A stretch of DNA of 64,000 bases from Jaapia argillacea MUCL 33604 (taxonomy: Eukaryota > Basidiomycota > Agaricomycetes > Jaapiales > Jaapiaceae): positions 659,877-723,876 of the forward strand of contig KL197709.1 of assembly GCA_000697665.1 (NCBI GenBank), read 5' to 3'. Numbering within the stretch: position 1 is the first letter of the stretch; each line of letters opens with the position of its first letter. Made by a program: the position numbers and the translations under genes. The notes under the pieces are model-generated. The model was not told the origin of the DNA, searched no databases, and saw only the letters and a list, made by a program, of their open reading frames with translations. Of this stretch, positions 45,023-55,526 are shown in pieces.

Positions 45023-46169
45023 ATGCAATCCGTCTTTCGCCTCGCTCCCCGACGTTTACTTCGAACCACTGGACTGACAAGAGCTTTTGCTGCAAAATCA
45101 ACTATGACTTCTGGCAACGAGAAATTCGCCTCCAAGAATCTGTTTAATGTCGAAGACTGGGTGTGCGTCGTCACCGGTGGTGGGACAGGGATCGGTCTCA
45201 TGGCCGCTCAAGCCTTCGCGAACAACGGTGCTCGAGTCTACATCGCCTCCCGTCGTAAAGAAGTCCTGGACAATGCCATCAAAACATGGGGCTCGAACCT
45301 CGTCCATCCCAAAGGGAAGATGATTCCAGTAGTGTGCGATGTTGGTGAGAAAGCGTCAATTCAGAATTTGGTAAAGGAGGTCGGGAAGAATGAAAAATGT
45401 GTGGATGTGTTGATGAATAATGCTGGAATTACTGCTGGAACCAGTGAGGTGGAGAAGGGACATGAGAGTGCGGAGGCTTTGGCGGAGGAGTTGTTCAGCG
45501 AGGAAGAGAAATTTTGGCAGGATGTTTATAAAGTCAACGTCATGGGGTACGTGTTCTCTTTCCTCTCTGATTGGTTTCAATTTACTGAGCTTGGTCTTCA
45601 GTGCTTTCTTCACCACAGCAGCATTCCTTCCCCTCCTCAACGCTGCTTCGAAAGTACGACCTGGGCATACTGGCTGCGTAATTAACACCACCTCGATGTC
45701 GGGGGTTACCCGTACTACCCAACACCATTACAAATACAACGTGTCCAAGGGAGCCGCAATCCATCTGAATACGCTGCTAGCTCAAGAACTCAGAAGGCCG
45801 GGTGTGAAAGTTCGAGTGAATAGCGTTGCTCCTGGTATCTTTCCCTCTGAAATGACCGGTGCGTACATTTCCTTCATCTTCAAATTGATATGTTCTCGTG
45901 TTGAGGAGCGGAATATTACAGCGAAAGAAGATTCTGATGAACTGAACAAGTCCCAGCTTCCTGTCGGAGAGGATTATGGCGCACAGAAAGGTATTCCAGC
46001 TGGTCGACCTGGGAGAGACGAGGACATTGCACAGACAGTGCTTTTCTTAGCTGCGAATGAGTATGCTTACGGACAGGTATGTTGAGTCATTGGCTTTCTG
46101 GCTTTCAATACTGATATTGCTTCCCAGACGGTCACTATTGATGGAGGTTATCTTTTGGAACATCCATGA
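45023..46169 (+). CDS. Short-chain dehydrogenase/reductase
   Basis: Four exons (45023-45546, 45602-45858, 45922-46076, 46128-46169) give 325 aa. It is a Rossmann-fold SDR of classical type: VVTGGGTGIGLMAAQAFAN (TGxxxGxG cofactor loop), MNNAGITAG, the catalytic serine region INTTSMSGV, YKYNVSKGAA (Tyr and Lys of the active site), and VNSVAPGIFPSEMT after the Lys. It ends VTIDGGYLLEHP. The loop residues after the glycine motif (IASRRKEVL) favour NADP(H). The first 30 residues (MQSVFRLAPRRLLRTTG) are basic and lack acids, suggesting mitochondrial import if the ATG at 45023 is used. A later ATG (MTSGNEKF) would give a cytosolic form. The substrate is unknown. It is close to fungal hypothetical SDRs. 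Confidence 0.88.
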
Positions 46170-46387
46170 GCAATTTGCGAACTGGATTCGACCTATCACG
46201 ATAGTGTGTTTTTGTCTGTATTGGGCTTTTCGCGGAAATGTATCAATTCGTCGTATGGAGTATCCACCAATCAGAAACTCAGATACGAAACCACGTGGAA
46301 TTTGTCTGGTGGTTGTTTGGCAAAAGCTTTAGAAATAAACAACCGTTTTGATAGGAACCCTAAATTGGTCCTCAATCACCCTCACGC

Positions 46388-47414
46388 ATGAAAATGAGCG
46401 AAAAGCAGACGCTCCCAACCACCCTCGCAGGCTTTACTGTGCTTCCTATCGTCTATTCACCGACATCGACCCACGTCCTCTACGCTCGGCGACATGAGAC
46501 ATCAAAAAATTCAAGATCAAAGACACAGTCCACGCTGCCTTCGGGACGGACAGTGTTCTTGGTGAACATACCGCCTTTTGCTACCGAGAGGGAGATGGTC
46601 CTCTTCTTCAAACCATTTGGAGTTGTAGAAAGAGTGGTTTTTGACTGGGAAGGAGTGGACGCCCGGGAGGCAGAACCGGACAGCAGTGATGAAGAAGTCG
46701 AAGAGATGGAGGAGGAACTAGAGCAACCGCAACCTCGGAAAAAGCGCAAACTAGTAAAAGAAGAGAAGAAAACTGCTCCAGTTGTCGTCCCTTTGCCCAC
46801 TCGACCACTCCGGACTTTACGAAAGTCAGGCGGGTCTGCTCACGTCGTTTTCCTCGATGCGTCTTCTGTGGATCGTGCACTTGCCCAACCTATTAAACCT
46901 CGGCCTTGGCCCGCCGTACCCGAGGAACCGTCTGGATTGGCTCACTATCGTGCACAGTATGACGCCCTTCGACCACCTCTGGACGTTGTGAGACAACACG
47001 CCGACACATACATGGATCTGTTCGACTACGAGCTTGCCAAAGGTCGACAAAAATCTACTTACAAGAAGGGAGAGGCGATTGTTGACGAGGATGGTTTCAC
47101 GCTTGTTACGAGAGGAGGGGCGTACGGACAGACTGTGGGTGGGGGTGTTGGTGTTGCGAGTAAAAAGTTCCAAGAGACTGGAGAGACTTCGAAACGGAAG
47201 CGAAAGAAGAAAGAGGCCAAAGAGAAGGAGACTTTCTACGCCTTCCAAAAACACGAGAAAAACAGGAAAGGTATTTACACGGTCTCTGACTTGTTTAGGA
47301 GGAAGCCATCTGACATTTTTGGGCGCAGGACTTATGGATCTACAGAAGAAGTGGGAGGAGGACAAGGCGAAAGTGGAGAAATTGAAGGCGTCCAAAAGAT
47401 TCAAACCATATTGA
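46388..47414 (+). CDS. RRP7: Ribosomal RNA-processing protein 7
   Basis: Two exons (46388-47270, 47329-47414) give 322 aa. Rrp7 acts in the small-subunit processome for 18S rRNA maturation in the nucleolus. The N-terminal half is an RRM-like fold with TVFLVNIPPFATEREMVLFF (RNP2-like), a long acidic-basic insertion (Glu-rich then PRKKRKLVKEEKK), and SGGSAHVVFLDASSVDRAL. The C-terminal part has DEDGFTLVTRGG, the Rrp7 hallmark. A Lys-rich helix (KRKRKKKEAKEKETFYAFQ) and the conserved end KLKASKRFKPY follow. Start: ATG at 46388, and a second ATG two codons later is equally possible. Confidence 0.92.
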
Positions 47415-47765
47415 TACGTGGAGGATGTGTTTGCTGTAGTGATATTGGCACCAGATGGAATACCAGGCGTCGTTCATGGTACACAACAATGACACGAAAC
47501 CACAGCTGTCTTTGATTTTGGCTGCACGACCTTAGCCCGTCGTCCCGCCGTTTCGAGGGGCCCGTTCATCCACTCGTGGAGTAAATCTTCACGGGTCCCG
47601 GCCAGTGTATATGAACCTGCGATGACCCTGAGCCACAGTTATGGGGCAGGGATGTCGAGCGATCAGTGACCTCTACGCTGATCGTCGCACATTTTGGCCA
47701 TCTCCCAACCGAACCGCCTATCTCTGACTTTTAGCCTAACCTTCGCTTATTTCATTGAGGAAGCG
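47415..47765. other. Intergenic, no gene seen
   Basis: This is the 3' flank of RRP7 and the upstream region of the uncertain gene at 47766. No motif or repeat was identified. Confidence 0.4.
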
Positions 47766-48429
47766 ATGGCAACCGAGGGCCCTGAACTATACTACTCACC
47801 AGGAACAGAGGACAAATCGGTGGGGTTCATCCTCGTTGAACGTGGTGCGTTCGAATCGGACCATGTTACCCTATACTCTGTAACGCAGACCTGGCGCTAA
47901 TTGAAAGTAACTGAACATGTCTCACCTCTAGAACCCTCCCATCCACTCACCCTCCCTGATGGCACGGAAAGTGCGCTTGTCAGCGTTGCCGTCTAAATCC
48001 AAGAGAAGTGCCACGGCGCGTTCCCGTCGACGCCTACTTTTCGTCGGCCGAACCTCATTCGACCCCCGCGTATCTCTCGCGGGAGAGACGCGAGCGCGAA
48101 CGAAACGGGCTAAACTCCAAAAACCAGAAAGTGATAGTTCAATCCAATCCGTCCTCCCGACGATGTTCAGGGACGCCCTGGTTCTTCCAACTCTGAACCC
48201 GGGAAGTTGCTGTACGCTCAAGGAGAAGCGCCGCCATGGCCGTGGATATATGCCTCTCGCATGCAGCGACGAATGGCACGAGAGATACCAAGCTGACTTC
48301 TGGCGTAGTCGTACATCCGAATTTGATTCCGCTTGTTTCAACCTTCGGCAAAGATACACTTCTATAACGAATGATCAAATCCAATCGTTGCGAAGGCTGC
48401 GTTTTTTGCCTGGGGTTGCGTTTGGGTAA
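47766..48429 (+). CDS. Hypothetical small gene, structure doubtful
   Basis: An ATG at 47766 opens MATEGPELYYSPGTEDKSVG and reaches a plausible GTGCGT donor. The CTCTAG acceptor at 47931 gives EPSHPLTLPDGTESALVSVA and then a stop, making a peptide of only 47 aa. Another open frame (47959-48429, MARKVRLSALPSKSKRS onward, Arg-rich) overlaps but is out of phase with that splice. The unit may be a short gene, a truncated copy or a wrongly split gene. No family was recognised. Confidence 0.25.
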
Positions 48430-48640
48430 ACTCCAACTCAACCAATCTTCACGAGATTGTTTATCATCAGTAAACGACATTTGTTAATTATGGATAATGA
48501 TACATATACATTAGGGAAAGATACAGCGAGTGCTCTCTGAGCTTCAGTTTCGCCAACAAAACATAAGTACTAAAATACAACCGATGCTTCACAACTCCGA
48601 AATCGACATCATGCATGACTCCTCAGCCAAGTACAACCTA

Positions 48641-50439
48641 TCAACGCACCCGAGCGGGCAGAGATAATACGAGAGCACCGAATAACAAACACCAAACCGC
48701 TGCAACACAATAAAGATCTCGTATCACCCTTCTATGCACCTCTCTGATCCTCGGATCTAATACAACCCTCTCGGGACCAAAAACCTCTGGTCGAGGAAGC
48801 GAAGTCAACGACGCGCGTGCATGTTGGGAGTTCGTGGTGGTGGTTATAGACGACGACCGCGTCAAAGGAGTTTGGGAGGGATAAGGGAACGGACTGATAC
48901 TTGCTGAATCGAATTCACATTGATTCTTGATGGAAGGGACGGGGACGTTGGTTATATTTGTGGTTGAAGATGGGGATGAGTGGGTGTAAGTTGTGTTGAA
49001 ATCGGCGAGGGGCGGTTCGCGTTGGAGATCAACGGCGGAAAGTGCTGAGGAAGAGGAGTACGAGATGAAAGGAGCGGCCGAGGACATTTCGAGTGCCCCT
49101 TTATCCTCCAACATCGATGCGTCGATGCAAAGGGAAGATGACTCCACATCGCAATCCACTCGGATTTCGTCACTGGGTTCTTGATTTCTTTTCGAGCAAG
49201 GAGGGCAGGATTGACGAGTTTCCGGACCGAAAATACGGTCTCTGTCCCAATAACTCAATCCGGCTTCCTCATCGTCCTCATCTTCACGAAGTTCCCAAGA
49301 TCGGATTTGACGCGTACCGCGTATCCACATACTTGCACAGAATCTACAAGCATACTCATGAAAATTTGTTGCCCAAAGTTGTGATGGAGAAACTCACCCT
49401 CTCCATGAACTATAACAGTACAAGACGCCCACCGTGCTCGAAATCACGACGAGTAAACGGAGTGCCCGATGGACTGGGACACTGAATGCAAGCAGTAATG
49501 TCAAGGTCAGGGCGAGGGATGCCGAAAGCGTCGATACGCCGATGATGAACCAGAGGAATTGACGAGGGAAGTTCACAGCTGTCGCCGAATGCGCCAAAAA
49601 ATGGGGCAGAGAGGACGATTGCAATAGGGTATATATTGAATCGTAAATCGGTAAAAACTGTCGAAAAAAAAACCTCTTTGAGGACGGTGAACGAGGGGGA
49701 AGAGAAAAGTGAACTGACGACATCGGGATGGGTGGTCCACATCAGATCCTTGAGGACATCGTCTCGAAGATCCGAATCGATGTTCAATTCTTTGCGGGCT
49801 CCTGGTCTCAGAAACGCAGACACAACCCGAGAACATTCTTCTCTGAACGGCTGAGACGCTGGGTCCGAAAATGTCTCAGCTACCTTCGGCAGCGGATGAA
49901 GTGGTGCACCGGTGGAAGACGCAGCGGACATTGGTAAGGAGTAGGGAGGAGTAAGGAGTGTCGGGGATATAGATAGCGTTGGGCTGAGTAGAGCCGTGCT
50001 GCTGCTGATACTCATTGACGCCGATTTGGTCCGGCTGAGGGACGTCTCGCTGGGCATGAACTTCTGGTCACCATACGATCTCTTGAGCGGGGAAAAGAAT
50101 TCTGAGCGCCCAGGTCCTGGACTGGTAGCTTGTACATCCGGGGGAAGTGCAAGGAACCGTCTGCGATAATCCTGCGAGATCGATCGGCGAAAGCACTTTG
50201 CTTCAACCGATGAAATATGCACGCACCTGATACCATATGATAAAGTGCAGATTTTCAAGCGAGTGTTCAACGAAGGTGAGATAGCGCTCGAAATCCCTCA
50301 GGCCGATGGGTGAACAAGTGTCTCCAGAGAGAACATGGTCCAGGTTTATTTTTCTCAGAGAGGCCGTCAAGTTGAGCTTCCTCGAATAGCTGCTGAGCTT
50401 AGGAACGTAAGATTTCGACAGATAGCTCCTCCTAGGCAT
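48641..50439 (-). CDS. RAX1-like RGS-domain membrane protein, copy 2
   Basis: Four exons (50439-50227, 50171-49719, 49657-49398, 49343-48641) give 542 aa. It parallels copy 1 at 36724 exon for exon. Landmarks are LRKINLDHVLSGDTCSPIGL, FVEHSLENLHFIIWYQDYRR, EECSRVVSAFLRPG, ELNIDSDLRDDVLKDLMWTT and FLPIYDSIYTLLQSSSLPHF. Three hydrophobic segments follow, the first LWFIIGVSTLSASLALTLTL and the last VAAVWCLLFGALVLSLPARV. Exon 2 is exactly 453 nt in both copies. The loop between helices 2 and 3 is longer here, Ser-rich and Asp/Glu-rich (LREDEDDEE). The conserved VFGPERVVLDPRIREVHRRV precedes the last helix. It probably acts at the plasma membrane in polarity or G-protein-type signalling. That is inference from the yeast relative. 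Confidence 0.84.
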
Positions 50440-51391
50440 CTTCAGCTGGTCTCCAGGCGCAAGTCAAAAGAGTGTGAAGGGGGATAGGCGCACGGGATGA
50501 CGGGTGATTCGGAATATAAGGGGAGGATGAGGACCCCTAATAGGAGTAGCGCCAAGTCATGCTTCGAAGGAGATCATCGAGGAGAAGAGACCGGAAATAA
50601 AATTGGTGGTGAATTGGCGGGTCGTCATTCGGCGGTCGGGAGAAACTTCCTAGTAGAATTGATGGCCCACCAACCTGAGGGATCGAACCCGAGGAATCCG
50701 ATTGTTACCGCCGGCTGCAAGGACACAAACTTTAATCCCGTTCCACCTACCAGTACTAGTTCAGACGAACCCGAGAATAATCACATACAGTCTCAGTTGC
50801 TGTACCCAGCTGCACCTTTTGGCGCCTTGTAGCTTCCTCCGACTCGCATTTGATGGATTCTTATCTCGACAGTTGATGATTTTGACAAGGAACAATGATC
50901 TGCATGCCTTTTCGCGATTACGGTAGTTGAGCTTCTCATCGCAGTGCTGGCCGTCAAAAAGCCGTGCGCCTTCTGCAGAGGATATTTGGCAGTTGGCTGT
51001 CAACGGCCGCTGAGATCGCGTCCATTCTCCTCTTCGCGATTTGCCGCGCCCGGTGAACAACATCCAACCTTTTTGTGTTGGTAGGTACCAAGAGTTCCAT
51101 AAGCCTTCGACCCCCCGTTTCAGTCGTGGGTTCTTCCTCGTTGCAGTGCGTCTTCTCATCTTCTTTCAAGACCTGAAACGCCGTGATCCTTTTTCTTCCT
51201 CTTGCTTCAGCTAGAGAACCACCAAGGCGAAGAATTGGCCATGGCAATTTGCGAAGGAACCACCTATCACTAAGTATGTACCTCACCTCGTCAAAATACA
51301 ATCTCAATATTCTTCGGGGATTACAAATAGGCGTAGATCCTGAACTCTGTTGCGCACCTTGTAGGACGCACAATTATCTTATCCCTCACAT
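50440..51391. other. Intergenic or unresolved exons, no confident gene
   Basis: Open frames on the plus strand (50497-50832) and the minus strand (51159-50761) have no family resemblance. Near 51211-51275 a plus-strand segment reads KNWPWQFAKEPPIT before a GTATGT donor and may be an upstream exon of the orphan gene at 51392, but no phase-consistent chain was found. Confidence 0.3.
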
Positions 51392-51886
51392 ATGAATTCA
51401 GTTCCCACTATCTGCCCGTATATTTGCCAGGTCCCGCTCCCATCGCACTTGAACTTTCAATACACACCCACACCGGTCTGTACGCACCTACACACAAAGT
51501 CACCAGACGTCAGATACATTAGGGACCACAAGATTTCTCCTCCCGATCGATGTTGCACAGAGGGTGCTGTCATTTACACTGGATTCTCGTCAAAGATCAT
51601 TGATGAGAGTATGACGAAAGAGATAACCGGCCGGTGAGTCAATACTTACCTGAACCTCTTTTGGGGGAGACAACCTGAGATAACCAATTCTGACAGGTGC
51701 TTCTCTTTCGCAGAGCCGAGTGCTGAGGAACTTTTCATGCCTCGCATCCGAGTCGGCGATGGTCTGCTGTATAACCAGACTGAGGTCCTAGCTCGGGTTA
51801 CTTGCGGGGCATCTTTGTTCGTGAAGATTAAGCACTGGAATCAATTCATGGTGTTCCATCTTGTTGGGATTCGTCTCCGAGCTTAG
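51392..51886 (+). CDS. Orphan protein gene, start uncertain
   Basis: A donor at 51635 (CGGCCGGTGAGT) and an acceptor at 51698 (TCTGACAG) join two coding-like stretches in phase. The first contains VRYIRDHKISPPDRCCTEGA and VIYTGFSSKIIDESMT. The second contains FSFAEPSAEELFMPRIRVGD and FVKIKHWNQFMVFHLVGIRL before a stop at 51886. The ATG at 51392 is used provisionally. A segment upstream (GVDPELCCAPCRTHNYLIPH) also looks coding, so further 5' exons are likely. I do not recognise the product. No membrane helix is evident. Confidence 0.4.
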
Positions 51887-52592
51887 GTATCCTCAACACA
51901 CGTCAAAGAATCTCGTGAACGTGTTTCGTAAACACTGCATTTACCCGCCTCTTTCCAGGTCGAGATTCCATTCTGCAGTTAAACGTGTGGAATCTCCACA
52001 TCTCTCGGTATGTGCGACTTATTCGGTAAGAGTTGTCTCGAGCTCGAGGTAGAGAGCCATTTTTGACTACCAGACAACGAGTCATTCTTCGCTGCGCCAC
52101 TCTTGGTCCGGACAGCTTTTCGAGATCGCAAGTCACACTTTTGAACGTCAGCGAACCGTCTTGCCTTTACTTCAACATCCTCAGAGACCCGCCAGTTTAA
52201 TGGTCTGAGACCTGTCCCTCGCATAGTATTCCACCACATTTTCAGGTGTAACGCCGACAACCTCACAGGAGATACGAAGGAGTTGCGCCAGTCAGAACGA
52301 CACAGTATGGTAATCATCCAATGGTATCATGGCGAAAACGTACAGGTACAGTAACGTAAGGATACAGCCCAGACGACACAAAGCAAGGTGGTCGACAGAG
52401 CAAACAAGGTAGGGGTAATAAATGTGCGCAAACGTGGAGGTGTAGAATTAGGTAGGTGCGAAAAGCAACGTCTCCGAACAACATAAGCAAGCGGCAAAAA
52501 AAATGGAATATCAATCGTAAAACAACGGTCGTCACTCAGGTGGGGATGCATCGAGGTGAATTGTTCATTCTAGACGATAAGAGACGAACAAA
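51887..52592. other. Intergenic, no gene seen
   Basis: Only short shadow frames are present. It is the 3' flank of the orphan gene and of the convergent stomatin-family gene. The AT-richer part near 52320-52560 is probably the 3' UTR of the latter. Confidence 0.4.
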
Positions 52593-53965
52593 TCAGATAT
52601 CCGCCATGCTGGATAAGATAGCAGCCCGGGCAGAACCTTCACCGTGTTCAGCTTGCAATGCTGATGCAGAAGGGATGGCATTCGAATTGGTAACTTGGCC
52701 AATCGCATCGCTCTGCAACTGCATAGGAACAAAGATGACCTTGCTCGAAGCAGATTTGGCCATGCCCTGGAGAGCCTCGAGTTGCCTGATCTGCATGGCA
52801 GCGGGACTAGCGAGGATGTCGGCGGCTTGACGCATGAGACGAGCGGCGTCGACTTCGGCGCGGGCGGCGATGACTTTGGATTCTCCAATACGCTTTTGTT
52901 GGGCTGCAGAGGATAGGGCAGCGGCGATTTCGGGGGAGAAGATGATATCTTTGATCAAAATGCTATTTGTGACAAGACATCAATATCAGTTTTCGATCTG
53001 GAGTGGCAAGAGAGAGACTAACCCTTCAATGGCAACACCCCACTTGTCAGCCACATCACCAACAATTTCGGCAATCTCGAAAGCGATGGCCTCACGCTCG
53101 GTGACTACTGACTGGACAGCACGAGCACCGACGACATGTCGGAGAGTGGTCTGAGCACGTTCAATGAGGGCTTGACGAAGGTCAGAGATACCGAATGCTG
53201 CGCGGTAGGGGTTGGTGATCTGGAAGTAGATCACAGAGTCGCTATGGAGGTCTCGAATAAGCTCTATTGTCTACGATCATATGATAATTTCGATGCTTAC
53301 ATGTCGACCTCAACATTGTCCCTGGTGATGACCTTCTGCCTGCCAATGGCGCTAATTTGGATTTTGACATCGACGATGCGAAGGGACTCGGTGCAGACGT
53401 TGACTTTGACCAATCCGGGGTCGACGGATCGGTAGAATTGTCCGAAGCGAGCGACCAATCCCACGGAACCTAGACAAAAAGTGGGGTTAGATAGGTTGAA
53501 GGGAAAGAAACCGATAAGTTTACCTTGTTGGACATTTCGGAATGGGTTGGGGAATGGGCAGCAAGGAATAGCACCCACAAATCCAACGCAATTGCCCAAA
53601 CCCTGGAGCAAAGTGCCGTAAAGTCCATGAGTAACTTCCCCGGATCCCAAATCCTGGGCATAAGAGGGCTGTGCGAGATGTCAGCAAGTGCAAATTTGAC
53701 TCCCTTTGAAGAAAGGTGTCACTCACCTGCATCTCAGAACGCTTCAGAGGTTGAACATGAATGACAGTCCTGTCGCGAGTTTCGGGAACCATGGGTTTCT
53801 TGGCATGGAGCTCATCGGTCACTAAGTAATATGATGAGCGTGGGTCCTATCGGTGAATCCTTAAGACTACACACCTCCAGGAGCATCATGATCGACCACG
53901 TTGCCACGGGAAGAGCCCTCACTGGGGGAAGGTACACGGTCCTTGCGATCAAATGAAGCAGACAT
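52593..53965 (-). CDS. Stomatin-family (SPFH/prohibitin-homology) protein
   Basis: Start: ATG at 53965 (MSASFDRKDRVPSPSEGSSR). A hydrophobic hairpin-like segment (LGNCVGFVGAIPCCPFPNPF) is followed by the SPFH domain: GSVGLVARFGQFYRSVDPGL, VNVCTESLRIVDVKIQ, KVITRDNVEVDIDSVIYFQI, LRQALIERAQTTLRHVVG and LIKDIIFSPEIAAAL. A helical oligomerisation tail (AAQQKRIGESKVIAARAEVD) and the hydrophobic VIFVPMQ end stretch complete the family layout. There are five or six exons. Stomatins are palmitoylated monotopic membrane proteins that organise lipid microdomains and modulate channels. The exact target in fungi is unknown. It is close in organisation to fungal stomatin-like proteins rather than prohibitins, which have a shorter N-terminus. 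Confidence 0.9.
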
Positions 53966-55526
53966 GACTTTGGCCTGAACGAAAGATACAGAGAGCGAGG
54001 TAAAGAGGACCCTTTTATGTGCGGGGGATGAGCGCAGCAAGTAGAAGAGGGAGAGCTGTGAAGGCCAGGTGCACTTTGCTTCCTCCGCAGTTCAGAGTTT
54101 ATGACATTCCAGCCGCGGCTTCGACCAGCCGAAGTCCGCGAACCGATTCGAACTGCCCGTCTCTTTTAGATCTCATCCCGTCATATCCAACTTTTATCCC
54201 TTCTGCTGCAAGTCTTTTGCTGGTCTGCTGCTCGCAAAATGGACCTGCAAACCCTCGAAATCTAGTTCTGACCTCGACTTGCAAATTTCATGGAAGCGTG
54301 CCTGCTGATCCAACTTTTACGGTAAGTCGACAGCATCCCTCACCCGTGTTCCACGAGTGTGTATACAAGGCTGTGTGTCGTGTTGGGCACCTTCAAACCC
54401 ATGTGGTCCTCATTACCGCCGAGAAGATCCTCGTTCAAGGCCAGTCATTGCATCAACATTGCATTCCATACTCCAACTCTCCTGCTTTGTCCGATAACTG
54501 CTGCGGGCATGGTGACTGCGATCACGGGGCTTCAGTGAAGGCGGGGAGCTCTTGGCTTCGCTGAGCTTGGATCCTATGTTCCTGTCCAATGGCTATAACT
54601 CTCTCCATGAACTTCGTCCCCTGGGCCAATCAACTTGAGTGTATTCTTGCCAGCCATCTGCAGTGCGGCGCTTTCAATCTCATGCGACGAGTTGTGGCAA
54701 GCCCCATCTGGGTCCGCACATACTACTGTAATCCCTCCTTTCAGGTGTAGTTGCGAACACCTTGATCTTCGTCGGAACTAGTGAACCAAACCCTTCAGGT
54801 CCGTTATCTCACGAGGACATCATAAATACAGACGTCTCCACCGTCGATGCCTAAAATATCCTTGAAGTTCATCGGCAGCTTCTTTGCTATCGGCGTGTAT
54901 CCCAAGTACGTATGGCTACACTCACGCTCGACTCCTCCCATTCGCTGATCACTGTCTTCTACAGAGTACAACCACAGCTTCGGTTATCAACCATTCATCG
55001 AACTCAACAACTCAGCGAAGAATAGGCTTCATTCGATCTGCGTAGATAATGCAGGGCGCGTTGATATAACCGCTCTATTCTCGTGCTCTCCAATACTGCC
55101 CGATGTTCCTCGTGCATAACCTCTTCCTCCTCGTCAGCGGTTTGGCCCAGCCGACCATTCGCCGCCTACCGCCGACTTGATGACTTTGGTTTTCATCTGG
55201 AATTAACGCGGCGTGTAATCCAGGGCAATCGTCTGTCCACTTGGGTCCCTTTGGTGGCGCCATACTTTCGAGTCTGTCGATTTGCTGGAACTGTCCAAGA
55301 CTTCTAGTTGGGTGACTTGCACACAATATACACATATTTATGATGCACGATGAATACAGTGAAATGTACGACGACGATAAGCAAAGAAACGATGAACTCC
55401 AGCAACCCAGATAACAAATAACTACCAACCAGAGAGAGATTATGCATTACAGCCCATCACACACAACGCACGACGGAATTATGGCGATAAAAACCCATAT
55501 AATAATGTGAATCGACCGTAACACCA
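53966..55526. other. Intergenic or unresolved exons, no confident gene
   Basis: A plus-strand frame (54028-54564) is open for 179 codons and contains a strong GTAAGT donor near 54321, but its composition is not clearly coding. Near 54849 a short ORF starts MPKISLKFIGSFFAIGVYPK, which could be a signal-peptide exon. Near 54967-55070 a stretch reads YNHSFGYQPFIELNNSAKNR. The phases do not join, so no gene is called. The head of this region is the upstream region of the stomatin-like gene. Confidence 0.3.

Noticed and set aside
54019-54564. A 181-codon plus-strand frame upstream of the stomatin-like gene
   Set aside because: Its first codon is GTG, with an ATG at 54028. Composition is Ser/Pro/Cys-rich without a family match, and a strong splice donor sits inside it, so a protein model could not be supported.
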